From the NCBI GenBank assembly GCA_037179385.1, contig CM074189.1, positions 23,807,648-23,871,647 of the forward strand: 64,000 nt of DNA. Direction: 5' to 3'. The notes below the pieces were generated by a model. It was not told the origin of the DNA, ran no database searches, and was given only the letters and a program-made list of their open reading frames with translations. Below, piece by piece: positions 1-12,829 of the stretch (positions within the stretch are counted from its first letter, which is position 1; each line of letters opens with the position of its first letter). Source of the stretch: Holothuria scabra (Eukaryota; Echinodermata; Holothuroidea; Aspidochirotida; Holothuriidae). A program made the translations under genes and the position numbers.

Positions 1-207
1 TTTCCAGACCTTGAAGTTTTTTTCAAAATTTCCATGATCTTTCCAGGTTTTCTATGAATGCTAATGCACTGTTTGAAGCAATTTTGGACTTGTTGTCAAT
101 TGTGTTAAATGTACTGTACTACGTACTTTTAATGGTTGAGAGATGAGGAGTTTGAAAACAGCTGTGGAACAGCTGCAAAACCCCACACCATAATGAAAGT
201 ACTAGCC

Positions 208-779
208 GTAAAGGGGAAGTTCAAGCAAAAATTTAATTTTCATATGTGAAAGAAGAACCAAATCTTCACAGTGTGGTGAAAAATCAATTCAAATTGGACA
301 TGTAGGTATTTCTCGAGATATCAGTAAATGAAGTGAGTAGATTTGTGTTCAAAAGTGAGTCTGGGGGCAACAGAACTGATATCACTTCCTCACATTGACA
401 AGGAATGCTTTGTTTCCCTTTGTTTTATCAGACTGTTGTGTTGACCTTGAAGTTAATAGGAGTATGACCTCCCTGTGAGCAATGCAAAGTTTGTAAAATT
501 CTCATGCAACTTATGCAATCACATTTTAATAGTATGTAATTGTTGAGGAGAAAATCCAGTCTTAAGTTTAAAGAAAAACAAAAGACTCCCCATTAATGTG
601 GGGATGTGATGTCATATGTGCTTGCTTCAAGTTCACTTTTTGTTGAAAATGTGAAAATTTTACATGCTTGTATCTTGAGAACCACACATTGGATTTCAAT
701 GCAAGTTTCACCAAAATGCTCAGGATAAGTACTCCTCTAACATATCAAATCCCGTTGTGACCTTAAACCCTTCTTTTAA
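208..779 (+). mobile_element. Family F TTAA element, copy 1
   Basis: It begins GTAAAGGGGAAGTTCAAGC (first base of TTAA mutated) and ends ACCCTTCTTTTAA. The termini are imperfect inverted repeats. It aligns along its length with 40568-41173, for example CACATTGACAAGGAATGCTT in both. Confidence 0.8.
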
Positions 780-2960
780 GTCATATTTGCAGGCTAATAT
801 TTCAAGAAATGATTGGTATTAGCAGAAATAGATTAGTGACTAAATACTGTTTGGGGCAAATATGTCGTTTTGCCTTGCCATTCGGCATACTGATTGCATC
901 ATGCTTTATCAGTTGTACAGATCCAGCCTCCCACTTGAGAGAAAAAAAATTCAGCTGAATGGGGTAAAAACTTGATAGGTGACACATTGTATAGGTTTCA
1001 AGGGATCTGTCTGCCAGAGACAAAATTGATCGATTTCAAAATATGCAAAAATATTTTTTTCAGGAGGTGAAAACTGCATCTGCATTTGGAAGTCTTTCTT
1101 ATTTTCAAAGAAATACAATTTTTCTTGAAATCGTACACTTTATTTTTGAGAAATCTGTGTATGTCATATTCCAACTCATTAAATTTGGCATTTGCATTTA
1201 AAGTATAAATTTAGATTCCCCTGTAGGGAACACTAGGCAACTTTTTTTTTGCTGTACTCTACGTATGGTGTAAAGCAACTACATGGAAGAGTTCAGATAG
1301 TCCAACAGTATTTAAATTCAAGGAGAAACAAGAAATTCAATAACATAGAAAAACAAAAGGAACCTGAGGCAATTTGTCCATATGTCATAACTTTCTGTGG
1401 CTTTGTTGAAAAGTGGAAGTATTCTGTAACATAAATTACTCATCACTAAAATCAGATATCATGATACCTTTACATAGTTTCCTAAGCACTGAGGAGGGGA
1501 AATATACAGCCCCCTCGTCCCCCCCCCTACAAAATTGTGCTCTTTGAAACTGTGCGTAATGTGACTTAGCCATATGGTTTGAACAAGTTTAAATTAAGGG
1601 GTGGGTATTATTGTGTATATGTCAATCTAGGTGTTTGGAGGGAGTCAACATGTCTTGTGCAAAGAAACTGAAGAAGTTAAATTTATTGTTAATTGAAAAT
1701 GTATCTTCATTTAAGTTTCAATTTTAAGATTTCATGAGTCTTCTTACTGAAATGGTCCACAACAGGAATAAAATCAGGATTTGGTTGCAAAAAACAGCCA
1801 TCTATGTGAAGTCTTCTGGATCAACACTGTATTGACTTTACAGTTACACTAACTTAGGTCTGCATCAGGCATGAAACCCTGATGTGGTCTGGCTCAGGGA
1901 AAGGTGCATAGCTGGGATTGTGTCATGGGGCGTTTGGTGTAATGGGGGTGTTTGGGGCACGACATGAGGGAAGAGTCTAAGGATAGAGAGAAAAAAAGAT
2001 ACTACTTTAGGTTTTTTTTTGCATTGTAAGGTTTGGAAATGGGGGGGTTAAGTCACCCCCTCATGGCTATGCCACTGGTCAGGGAAGGGTAATTTGACAA
2101 ACTTTATTACCAAGTTGAAGTCATTGTTTAACCTGAAGGGCACACTGATACACTAGATTAAGGGGCACATAATGCACTACTGCTATGGCTACTATGGGTA
2201 GGGCATTTAGGGGTCCTCCTCAAGGTCCTACGTGGGGTTGTGGAACAATTCTTCATCAAGGTGCAGCAGCCAAGGTGCATTACAGGAATTGAGTTTTATA
2301 GCTTTTACAGAAAGCATGCTAATAATATTCAGATAGCATTTGGTGCAGGATCACAAAACACACAGTTAGACCATTTCTCGAACATGAGTGTTGGTTGGAT
2401 TCCCCTAGCCCCTTCTTTCTTTCAGATGATGTACACAAACCATGCAATTTTTGAATGAGGCCTAAGCATGATCACGAATTCACATTGAAAGACTCTTTGG
2501 AGATGAACAAGAACAGACATGCAGAAATTTGCATGAGAACAATATGCACACATTAACAAGACAATCACAAAACATGATAACATAGTTGCCAACATTGTCA
2601 ACTGAGAAAACCAAACAACATTCACAGAAGACTGGTTGATCCACTCTGCGCCTGCCGAAGTGGGTGGAGCCTATGGAGTGGAAATCCTCCTAGTTCCTCT
2701 CTGATTTTTTAACTTGCAGAATATGTGGAAGCCACTTTGGTGAGTGCTAAGAGTGAAACCACTTTTCCCAACCTGTTGCCTCATGATTTTTCTGATCCTT
2801 TGTAATATTAAAAGTTCAGAATATTGGAATGTCCTGATATTTATTAAATTTAAAGCCAAGAAAATGGAACAATTCTTTTTAGTACAGAACAGTTGGCAAA
2901 TATGCATACTATGGACTATAAAAGTGTTAAGTTTGACACATATACAAGTAAACATACGTT
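780..2960. other. Non-coding stretch
   Basis: Apart from the N repeat I see no exon, RNA gene or inverted-end element. Short C, G and T runs occur (1510, 2041, 1242). Confidence 0.5.
1890..2085 (+). repeat. Family N dispersed repeat, copy 1
   Basis: ATTGTGTCATGGGGCG, GAGGGAAGAGTCTAAGGATA, GAGAGAAAAAAAGAT and CATGGCTATGCCACTG recur in order at 34508-34695. G runs separate the shared parts. Confidence 0.65.
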
Positions 2961-3240
2961 TTAAAGGAAGATACCGGGCACACCAAACTAAGTTTATTCT
3001 TGGTTGACAGAAATTCTCAATTGGCACAGCTTTTTGATTGACGTCAAATTAAAAAATGCAGACTAGCTCATATTGCATAGCATGTACTGAGAGTGTTCTG
3101 ATTACACATTACAGCCTTGTATTCACACTAGGTTCTGTGTGTCCTGAACCAATAAACTAGGACTGTGTCAAGATAAGGACAAGTTTTAGACATTATTTTG
3201 TGAGATGGGTAAGAAGTAGGTTGGAAGAATCCTGACTGTC
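2961..3240 (+). mobile_element. Family B element, old copy
   Basis: It starts TTAAAGGAAGATACCGG. Internal CAGAAATTCTCAATTGGCAC, TTTTTGATTGACGTCAAAT and GTACTGAGAGTGTTCTGATT follow the family order. The right terminus is unrecognisable. Confidence 0.7.
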
Positions 3241-4165
3241 TGGCATGATGAATAACTTTTGGCAGAATTTACCAATGAAACTGAATGTCTTAAGTATTCT
3301 ATGAAAATATTAGTTTCTGAAATGTTAATAAATTATTAGCACCCTAGTTATCTTTAATACTTATAATGACCTGCAAAAGTTCAGTAACTTTCTGACCATG
3401 TGCCTCATAAATAGTTTTATAATATGCCCTAGCTGTTTATTAAAAGATAAAAAAAAAGATATTAGCACCTAGCTTTGCTCACTTTCATGAAGCAATGGCA
3501 AATTAAACAGGCAAGGTTGGTCTTAAATTTTAGTTTCCCAAACACTGTCATTCCAATCCTACTTGTTACTTTAAATGTTTTTAAAACCCTGGGCAAAACA
3601 TTTTTTTTTTAATATTATAAGACTTATGACTGAACAATTACAAACTAAAAGCTTTGATGAACACTATGATGCACCAAATATACTGAAAATTTTTCCAACT
3701 ATGATCATTCCAAACTTTGCAAAAGTATGCCACAATTTACAAATGGAAAAACAAGATTTATATCACAGATCCGCTAAATAAATTTTAAGAAGCTGTGTGA
3801 ATATGTCACAGAAAAATGAACTATCAAGCCAGACGTCAAATAAATTTTCTATCTTAGATGCGGCATGCATGTCATATCTACTTTTCACCACTAACCTGCA
3901 GAGGAGAGAGGTAATTTATGCACTTACTCTTGGCCTCACTAATCTGAAAATACATCCAAGAGCCAGTTAAGTAGGCTCTTCTAGAAGTCTAACTGAACAT
4001 CATCTGGCCTAATTACTGTTTCATGATGTATAGTAATGGATAGACTGCATTTTTAGAGCACAAAGTTTTGGTGCCTTTTTATAAAAAGCTTAGGTGGTCG
4101 CAATACAACAAATTGAATCCGAAATCATGTACAAATTTTCCTAAATTGGACTAATATTTTTTTTC

Positions 4166-4327
4166 TTCATACTTGGAATTGCTCTGAGTATGGTCACGCT
4201 CAATTGAGGACTGATCGTAATTTGGATCCTTCAAAATACACTTGTTATCACTTATCAGTGATGTAGTGTGAATATAGGACCATGAGTACCTGGGGTACAA
4301 GGTCAATTCATACTTGAAATTGCTCTG
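4166..4327 (+). repeat. Direct repeat pair of 22 bp, 141 bp apart
   Basis: TTCATACTTGGAATTGCTCT (4166) and TTCATACTTGAAATTGCTCT (4307) differ at one base and enclose unrelated sequence. This could be two units of a short tandem array or duplicated flanks of an insertion. Confidence 0.45.
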
Positions 4328-4493
4328 AATTGCTCACATATAGAAAAATGATTGCTTTTTTTAAAGTTAAAAAATAAATGAACTCTTTTTAAACTCATAT
4401 CTTTAAATTTCTTGAGGAGCAACATGAACAAATTTTTGTGCATAATATGTTTTGCCGAGAAACATTTCATTAGCACTAAGGGGAGAGTCATTC

Positions 4494-4565
4494 ATCTAAC
4501 TGGGCAGTTTGGTCAGTTGGGCAGAGGAAATATATAATTGACTTGGCAATAACTGCCAGTTAGAT
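4494..4565. repeat. Small hairpin repeat, copy 1
   Basis: ATCTAACTGGGCAGTT and the inverse of AACTGCCAGTTAGAT bound 72 bp. It resembles 47840-47918, including GACTTGGCAATAA. Confidence 0.6.
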
Positions 4566-6529
4566 CTATAAACGACTCTGGCCTAAACCCTTACATTTTT
4601 TTTTGGCAGGAACCACCATACATTCATTTCTCAAAGCATATATATCATGACTGACATCATGTCTCAAGGTGTGGTTAAAGTTGAAGAGAAGAGGTTAGAC
4701 TAAAGTTAGAAGGTCTCAAGACAAATTATTTTACATGATACACTGTGCAGATTTAGCAGTGGTGAGATTGCAAGTTGTAAAGAATTTTTAAAAACACATA
4801 ATATTAAAGAATCACATTTTTAATGGGATTGAAAATTTTGCAAGGATGTGTTCATTTGTCTACAGCTACAGTTTACAAATTTCATGGGAAAGATTTGCAT
4901 AAACAGGCTAATAGGCAAAACTCTGAAATTATGGATGGCAAATAGAACAGAGAGTAAAGGGTGGGCGAGAGGAAGAATGAACAAGGGCAGTGGGGGTGTG
5001 GGGGGAGAGATTCTCTAAGATGAAAATGGCTATTAAAGGTGTCTACAAATGCCATTTTACATTCAATTTAAAATCATTACAATTTGTTCACTAAATTTAG
5101 TGTAAAACATAAATTTCATGCCACTCATCTTCTCAAGTACATCGGTATCATAATGAGGAATATCGAAATTGTCTCTGTATGTCAGCATTAATACAATTCA
5201 TATCTGTTTCATAAACTTGTTTAAGTAGTCTCCATGCATAACTTTTAACATCTGTGGATAAAAGTACTATCTTTTCCAAACATGCCAGGCCAAATTGAAG
5301 CACAATTTAGTGTGCAACTGACCCATTTGAGTGGGCATACACTCTGTGCAAGTCAGGTCTGTAGGATATTCCCTTCGCATCAAACACTTCAATTTTAAAA
5401 ACACCCATTTGGCTTCCTCAATGCTGAACCATCTTTTCATGGGCACCACAGCAAGAACCAAAGGTACAATATCCATCTGTTTCATTTTATCATCAAGGGC
5501 CTATACCATTCTGATATACAATAAAAAGTAAAAACCTTGTATTTTGACCCCAAAAGTACACATTTCTGCACACATTTCTGGCTCCTCTCACCAAGTGTAA
5601 TCATCAATTTATAGTCATTCTTTGTTCTCTTGGCAGGAGATGCTATACTTATAAAGACAAATGGGGATGCCATTTTCGTTAAAATTCCCCATACTCCTGT
5701 GCTCTTTGTACATTTGTCTCAATAGCTGCAGAAAAAATCCACTTGCCACAACCTTCTAATTAAACTCACAGTTGATACAAAAAATGATAAATTCATTAAT
5801 TCAACATATTTAGTCTGAAAAGTGCACAAACCTCCTACTTATTGCTCACTGAGTCATAATTTTGATGCCATAATTACTAATGAGCCAATTTGATGGCCAA
5901 GTGTTTCTTGTCAAATGCCCATTTCCCCCAACAAGAACCATAAATTTGTTCTCCATTTTGCAGGATTATTTCATCCCCACCTTTTCGGAATAATATAAAT
6001 CTGCCTGGATGATTAGGGAACTTGGTGTCTAATTTATTAATGATCTTTTCTTATTCTTTGATACTGTTAAGATACTTCTGAGCCTGGAGAAATATCCAAA
6101 ATTGATAAAATGGTTAAAAAAGAAACCATTTTATCTGGGAAAGACTGCCAAAAATCTTGCCAACTATACCTGAAAAATTAATCATGAAATTTTGAGAATA
6201 GGAAAGAATTATTGAAAATATGTTTTTGTATGTACCAAAAAATCCAGTGCTAAATCACGTTTAGCTGTGATGACAAGCATGTTTAATGATTGGAAAAATC
6301 ATTATGCACCCTGAGAACTTATCAATGAGCATCTGAGATTACAATTCTAATTCTGTGGGAAATTTAGCATTGAATGAAAATGATGAGATGTGACGGGACA
6401 GTGCTACTCAGAAATAATGGCAAATATGACTGGTTGTTGAAGGGGATGAATATGAAGGTGGGTGTAGAGGGAACGTTTGTAAATTTTGGTATTTTATATA
6501 TGGCAACTTGATATATTTTAGTTTGCCCC

Positions 6530-6700
6530 AATATCAATAATTCGACAGATTTACCAGGAAATTTTTGATTCTAACTAAAAACAATTATTTATCTTTTTAA
6601 ATTTTCTTGCATAGTTTAAATAAATCTGAACTGATTTTCATGGTTCAAGGTTCATTTGGTAACTAATTTAGGCACTGAATTAGATTTAAATTAAGTCACA
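6530..6700 (-). repeat. Family R dispersed repeat, partial copy
   Basis: Inverse reading gives TCTAATTCAGTGCCTAAATT, GTTACCAAATGAACCTTG and ATGAAAATCAGTTCAGATTT, matching the left third of 15500-15940. Confidence 0.6.
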
Positions 6701-8626
6701 TAAAACTTGGAAATACAAATCGAGGAAATCAGTCCTTAAAAATCTTTTGCCGGTGGATGCCCAGTATCTAATTATGGCTAACCACATAAAATATGTCACT
6801 GCACTGCTAGATATGAAAATCAAGTCCAAAGTCTGTATGCTCAGTGTTCAATTGGCAGAATATTCTAATGTGTTTTCCATTTTCTCACCTTCAATATTTA
6901 TTCCATTCATGTGTTTTCATGTCCCAGTGTAGCACAACTACAAAGTATTAAACAGTCACACTTTAGTATGCCTAAATATCTAAATGCAAAAATTGCTTAT
7001 CATTCCGCTGTTAAATATACAGGAGCGTTGCAAAACCATGACACCTTGTTTCTATCTTTACACCCTCTTTTTGTCAAAAACAAGCTCTTTATTTCCATGC
7101 CAGATGAGGTTCTGTTACGAAGACGTGTTCTACTGTTTACACGTGCCCTGTCCTGTCAGTGTATATAAAGTCCATTTATACATACATTTCATTTTATTTT
7201 ATGTATACAAAGATGTAATTAGGCAATTGTATAGCTGTTCATGCTGTACCCGTCATTTTCACCATAAACAACACCATCTAGAGAAAAGTCACTCCGAAAT
7301 TAGGATAAGAGAGTGCAGGATGAGAAGTGAATCAAGTCATTTTAAAAGTTTGGGGCCCCACGCCTGTCTAAACTGAGTTGCTAATGCAGGCGATTTATTG
7401 TATCTCTCGAGATTAGAAAGAGGCATATTTTTCTGAGAGAAAAGAAAACGATTTACTCTCCACTCCCGAAATGAACGAGTTTTATAGTTTATGCCTTAAT
7501 AGCTATTTCCATTGTTTGTATAAAAAAGTAACAAAATGTGAATGTGGAGGGAATAAGGTCACATTGTAGACTAGATTCTGATGTGTATAAACTAAAGTGT
7601 TTCTTATGTGTTAACTGACTCTTTTTTGTATCCCAACAATAAATTGTAACCTTCATAAGCTATAATATTGGTTTAAAGTGGCACACTGAGTTGGTTTATG
7701 TAATTCACCAGTTTTTACCAGACCTGTTAAATTTTCTTCACTTTACTAAGGACAAATGGTCAAACTTAGACAATCCTCATACCTTTAATACAAATTTTTA
7801 AAGCGTGAGTAATCAATTCAATCTGGTTTTAAAAAATTGAGATAAGACACTTTTCAAATTTGTACACAACTCAGATACAAGCCATGGTAGCAAAGGAATC
7901 AAAATTTCCACTTTACATGTAAGTATTGGATGTAAAACATGTTTAACTATGCAAGTAATGATGGTAATTGTCATGTGATATAGAACCCTTCAACACTCTC
8001 ATTTAATGACTGATTTCACTCCTTTAGACATAACAAGAGAGCCAATCTGAAGGCTTTATATGTATTACTTGCAGAAAAGCTGAGGAGGTTGGGTTGGGGG
8101 CTGAGGGGGAGGATGAATTCCTAAGGTTCAGACATCTGTACCCACTGCAGTAAAAAAATGATGTATTTAAACCTGCCCCCCCCCCCTCCTTTTGGCCAAA
8201 TGAGATAAGTTATCATATTGTTGAAAAATGCAGGACATGGAGCTCTTTAAAATATATTGTTTATAATATTAATTTGTCAAATACAGTATGTCAATGGTGT
8301 AGTCTCTGAAAAATTAGAAAAGTAAAAAAATACTATCATGAATAGCAAAATTTACTGTTTGAAAATTTTTAGATCCAAAGGACCATCTGTTGAAGTGAGA
8401 TATCCCCCAACCATCACCTTTTTCCCCCCACCTCCTTTTATATCCATGTGTGATTCAGTACATGGTAAGTTTTCAATATGTTATGAATATGAATGAATGC
8501 TAAAAAGTTGCTGTAGACAATTTATCATGTTTGGTTATAGAGTATAAATTATGCTATCTGAGAGCGCTGCAGATCAATGTTCTCGGTAGCGTAAAGGGGA
8601 AATTTATGGAACTTCTACTATTCAGG

Positions 8627-8733
8627 GGGCCGTTCCACGAAGAGTTACGCACAATCTTAAGTTTGATTCACCATACTTAAGCCAACAGTAAATCAAACTT
8701 AAGATCGTGCGTAACTCTTTGTGGAACAGGCCC
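8627..8733. mobile_element. 107-bp hairpin element
   Basis: Arms 8627-8668 and 8691-8733 pair with about four differences. The arm core is GAGTTACGCAC followed by TCTTAAGTTTGATT. The loop is 22 bp. The outer sequence GGGCCGTTCCAC resembles miniature elements common in invertebrate genomes. Confidence 0.8.
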
Positions 8734-9090
8734 ATGGACTGAGCTAGAATTGACTCTGCCCAAGTCAGAGTACAACCTCACCTATTCCAAAGGACAACTC
8801 CCATTTTGGGAACTCACATCCTAGGGGACATGGCCTGATTATAGGTAGACCCAAGTCTGTTGTTTGGAATGTTTAGGTTGCATATAGATAGCATTGAGGA
8901 AATAAATATATTCAACCTGGGCATGTTTATTGGTGTTCAAGTTAACCTTTGAGCTTTTTTTAGCACAGATCATAATATTTTACTTTTTGGTATAAAACTC
9001 TGTCCATATTCCACTCAGTAAGCTCCATAGGCAATGAAAGTGAAGGGCAGGTGTTTCTTGGGAGAGCAGGCTCCTAGCATCACAGGAAAT

Positions 9091-9342
9091 AGCCCTTACT
9101 AAAACTGCCCACCACTAAATGGTGTAAAACATGACTTTTGGGAGATAAGTCAGATTTTTACTTGATGTTAACATCCTCAGTCTATGGCCATTTTGGTGCT
9201 TAAAGAGTTTTAACATATTTTTATTGATTTTAGGGTTGGAGTGGCTATAAACTGTAGGTGTGAACATCAAGTAAAAACCCGACCTAGATGCCCAAAAGTC
9301 CGGTTTTAGACTGTTTAGTGATGGAAAGTTTTGGTAAGGGCT
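9091..9342. mobile_element. Family E foldback element
   Basis: Inverted arms of about 110 bp start AGCCCTTACTAAAACT and, from the other end, AGCCCTTACCAAAACT. They share TTTTTACTTGATGTT deep inside. The centre is a T-rich loop near 9215. It is non-coding. Confidence 0.85.
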
Positions 9343-10496
9343 ACTTCATGTAATGAGACTGCCCATTACTGAAATGCAGCACCTTCTGGATCCTGTCCTG
9401 TTCCTGTCTTGGTGGATTTTTTACTTAGTTTATTTGCAATGTTTATTCTGAAAGATTGTGCAGTGCTGCATATCTAATCCTTCACGTAAAAGACTCAATA
9501 AATAGTTAGCAGGAAGTGGCTGTGCAACTTGTTGCTTTAAGTTATGGTCAATAGGGACTATTTGAGAGCTTGTTGGCTCAATACATTTAGGGAACTTAGA
9601 TAACAACTCATGGGATTGGTGGAGAGAGCTGCAGAGGTGCTGCATTTGGCTAAAGGGTCCTCTTGTGACATGACAGTGAATGCAATCTAAAGAGAGACTG
9701 TACAATAGGCCAACATGATTTTGCAAAGGGAACTGGGGGAAATTTGTTGCTCAGTGCCTCCACTCCACTAAATATAGCATGGTTCCAGATAAAATTCATT
9801 TCTGAGGAAAATTCTGAAGGAAGTGTCCTAAGGCTAAATTTTACAAAATCACACAGGACTGTATATCTTCTTCTTTCTCATTTTAGCTGGGCTGACTGAA
9901 ACCATTGAGAAAGAAAAATTCAGCCACACCTTAATATAAAGCAGTGTACAACTGACCCATGATTCCAAAAAGGGCCCATTTTAACATTTTCATCATGTGA
10001 CACTAGACACGTAAGTAGTTTGTACATTTGCACACAGGTGTACCTTTAATATGCAAGAGTGTTATCATACGTTTTGAAACTTTTTAATGGCACGAAGCCG
10101 TTCAAGTTAAAGGGGACATACGTACAGGCCTATGGATTGGAGAAATTTATGTGAGTTTTTAAGACTATGGATTGGGAAGTTGCCTTTAATGATTTGTCTT
10201 TCTAGGATCTTTGATGAAAACTTGAGTTTGAGGCAACTTCCTGCTTACTTTCATGTCATAAAAGCAGTTCATGAGGAGGCTATCTGCAGGATGTACTCTG
10301 GTGATTCTGCTTAGTCCAATACAAGGTTCAGCTTCATTTTGAGAAAATTTGACTAATTTAAAAGTTCTAGTAAGTGGTTCCCAACAAACCCAAGAGTGAC
10401 AATTTTTCTCATTATTACAGACAAATCTAATAATTTCCTCATTCCTCATTTTCCAAAAATTTGCTGCGTGAAAAGCTTAAGCAACATGACACTTTC
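9343..10496. other. Possible 3' UTR and flank of the receptor gene
   Basis: If the terminal exon at 10540-10497 is real, this would be its 3' UTR. Minus-strand AATAAA occurs at 9447-9442 and 9434-9429. A long minus-strand open frame (about 10550-10186) and another at 9726-9430 have no recognisable domain. Confidence 0.3.
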
Positions 10497-10540
10497 TCAA
10501 ATTGTCCAGCATTCCTTTGATTTACCATCAGCCGGGTGGT
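10497..10540 (-). CDS. Candidate short terminal exon (cytoplasmic tail)
   Basis: About 215 nt downstream of the transmembrane exon the minus strand has a perfect TACTAAC branch-like site. An AG follows about 34 nt later (10542-10541). Entering there in phase 1 gives YHPADGKSKECWTI and then TGA. AATAAA-type signals on the same strand at 9447-9442 and 9434-9429 would allow a 3' UTR of about 1 kb. The pyrimidine tract is poor and nothing proves use of this acceptor. A longer tail exon beyond the left edge is equally possible. Confidence 0.2.
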
Positions 10541-10756
10541 CTTCCAGCCAAATACAATTTAGTATTCCTCTTGGTTAGTACACCAATCACTTAAGTATAA
10601 AAACAGATATGCTAGATCGAAATGATATCGTTGCTCCCAAAAAATATAAAACAATATTAATACAAAATCATACTGTTAACATACGAAAAGATGAATGAAC
10701 AGAGAAAAATGAGATATTAAAACTGAATGAAAAAAGGAAAGGAAAAGTGTTCTTAC

Positions 10757-10957
10757 ATTCTTGGTTCTTTTTGTAGAGGACCACAACAGCTACAATAAGG
10801 ATTATGACAACAAGGACCGATACTGCCACGGCAACCATTAAAATAGTGACTAGATCTAGTCCCCCTTCTTCACCTTCCCCTTCTTCAGTACCATTGTAAT
10901 TATCTCGTTTGGCATTGGGTGGCTTGGTACCAGGTGATCCAGTTCCTAAGTATGGTG
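10757..10957 (-). CDS. Exon encoding linker, transmembrane helix and start of cytoplasmic tail
   Basis: The acceptor is a T-rich tract ending in CAAACAG and the donor is a consensus GTAAGA. The 201-nt exon is phase 1-1 and gives 66 full codons. Residues 1-23 are a Pro/Gly/Thr-rich stalk with a sequon at Asn21. Residues 24-30 are almost all Glu/Gly. Residues 35-60 are an unbroken hydrophobic stretch (LVTILMVAVAVSVLVVIILI and onward), followed by a YKKNQE stop-transfer and tail. This is the membrane-proximal part of a type I single-pass receptor. It lies 20.4 kb downstream of the immunoglobulin exon on the same strand in compatible phase, so both probably belong to one gene. The rest of the cytoplasmic tail is not securely located. 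Confidence 0.8.
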
Positions 10958-12125
10958 CTGTTTGAATAAAACAGAAACGTTGAAAAATGTGGTCATATGA
11001 ACCAAAAATAGCCATGACAAAAGTTTCCATGCTTCTAAAATTTCATCTGATATGACCAGTCGATTCTGAAAAGAATTTTGCTTCCTTTTGAGATTATGAA
11101 AATATTGAATACACTGATATTTGACTGATACGGCACAACTAAATACTACTTCTCTTTTAATCATACTAGATTATCCATTCTTCATAGCAAAGTTCTATTC
11201 CGGAAACTAACATTATAAACAGAATCTTAAATTTCTTTCATGAACCTCATCTAACTACGATCATGCACCTTTCCTCAACCCTTACTTATCCCACAGTCTC
11301 ACACATCTGTGAACTTCCCCCTCTCCCCCCCCCCCCCCACACACACATTTAGCTTATTGAAAAGGCACAACAATTACACTTCTCTTTTAATCATACTAAA
11401 TTATCCATCCTTCATGGCTGAATTGTATTCTTGAGACAACCATATGATGACTAATTAATTTTCAAAGAATCATTTCTCCCATGAGCCATAAGTTAAATTT
11501 AACTCCTTGAGACTTCCACTACCATCAATCCAAATCTCTTTCTTACCCTGACAAAAATCTGCAATTTTGCTGTCAAAAGAAACATAAAAATGTGATCATA
11601 TTTTTTTCCATCCTGGCCTTGCTCTAGACTTTAACCATCTCTTGTGACCATCTATCATTTCTCCTTAAGATGTTTTTCTTCATAATATTTGTTTTGGTGA
11701 GTCACAATGACAGCCAAGCAGACTTCGACAACAGTGATGAACGTATCCCAATATTTGAACTATAATTCATCCCTTGGCTCAATTTTATTTTACCCATGAC
11801 AATTAACATTTTTTTTAAAGTAAAGAATGTTGTATGTTCATTTCATGTGACTCACCACCCCTCCATGATATTTATGAGCCCGTTCCAATGTGTTTTGTGG
11901 GATTTTCATACAAGGTAAACTCTTGAATGTAATCAAGCAGTCTTCGGTTATTAGCAAGTATTTTTCCTGCCATCTTGAAATACTAAAGAAGCCACTCAAG
12001 CAATATTCTCTTACACAGTTGTGAATGAAGATTTGTGTGAGAAGTGACAATGGTCCCTTGAGCAAAACTTTCAATGTGAAAAAGTTGGTGATAGAGTTAA
12101 TGGGCTCGGATTCTAACCAACTGAT

Positions 12126-12330
12126 TTAAACGCCCAGTTCTCTTATCCCAAACAGTACCAATTCTCCTTACCTTCTAACTGAAGCCCCTCCCACAATTGT
12201 CTGAAATTCATGCTCATCCTGATACAATCTCAGTTTCAAATAGCTGTCAATCAAAGAGCTGAGCCAATTAAGAATTTCGGTACCCCGCTTACCAAAATTT
12301 TAGTTTGGGGTGAGAGATTTGGCCCTTTAA
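12126..12330 (-). mobile_element. Family B TTAA element, internally deleted
   Basis: It runs TTAAACGCCCAGTTCTCTTA to GAGATTTGGCCCTTTAA, 205 bp against about 300 for the family. Shared internal segments include CTTCTAACTGAAGCCCCTCC and AGCTGTCAATCAAAGAGCTG. Confidence 0.82.
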
Positions 12331-12587
12331 GTCAGGTTGTCCAAATGGCCCAATGCATGGCGTGTTTCCTTTATACTGGCCATTGCTTGATAGTCAATAG
12401 GAACATTTTACAAAGTGGGCGAGGGGAATATATTGTGCCCCTTCCCCTTTATATTCCAACAACTTTCACATACATTACACTGTGCTCTATGTTTTTTCTT
12501 TCTTGCTCACATAATTTCTTTGATGCCGGAGAAACTGAGCCAGTATCTTTTTAGTTTATGTACCTATCTGCCCCCCTGCTTCCTAAA

Positions 12588-12829
12588 TTAAAGGGAAAGA
12601 GCAGTCATTCCAACTTGAAGTAGTGTAGTAGGTTTGAGAGTCATGTTACAAAATTTTTGCTCATTAAATGTGAATTTTACTAGAACTTTCTGCTAGATTC
12701 ACCTTGAATATGTAATACTGAAGTCTTAAAATGTGAATACTTTGAACGGAAATAAAAAGAAAATTGTGAGGTTTACCTGTCACTTCAAAATAAGTTGGGG
12801 GGGGGGGGGAGTCTACTCTTGACCTTTAA
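12588..12829 (-). mobile_element. Family C TTAA element
   Basis: It runs TTAAAGGGAAAGAGCAGTC to ACTCTTGACCTTTAA, 242 bp. It has the family internal features GAAGTAGTGTAGTAG and CACTTCAAAATAAGTTGG. A long G run sits near the right terminus. Confidence 0.85.

Larger units (their letters stand above)
3241..8626. other. Non-coding stretch with a few small repeats
   Basis: It holds the 4166 direct repeats, the 4494 hairpin and the partial R copy at 6530. Open frames at 5267-5485 (minus) and 6984-7376 (plus) are short and unsupported. No other structure was recognised. Confidence 0.45.

Noticed and set aside
6984..7376. 130-codon plus frame
   Set aside because: Composition is that of translated AT-rich DNA (Tyr, Phe, Cys, His), overlapping a second equally poor frame.
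9430..9726. 98-codon minus frame preceded by a good TTTCCCCCAG acceptor, possible tail exon of the receptor
   Set aside because: In the required phase 1 the frame closes after about 26 residues, and the long frame has no domain. Not better than chance.
10186..10449. Minus frame extending to about 10550 with several cysteines next to the transmembrane exon
   Set aside because: It cannot be joined in phase 1 with a sound acceptor, there is no recognisable domain, and one or two frames this long are expected in AT-rich DNA.
11838..12074. Minus frame with RWQEKYLLITEDCLITFKS, reminiscent of a PH-domain strand pair, bounded by a GTGAGT donor
   Set aside because: Only about 20 residues resemble the fold, the second frame over the same bases looks equally plausible, and no partner exon is visible.
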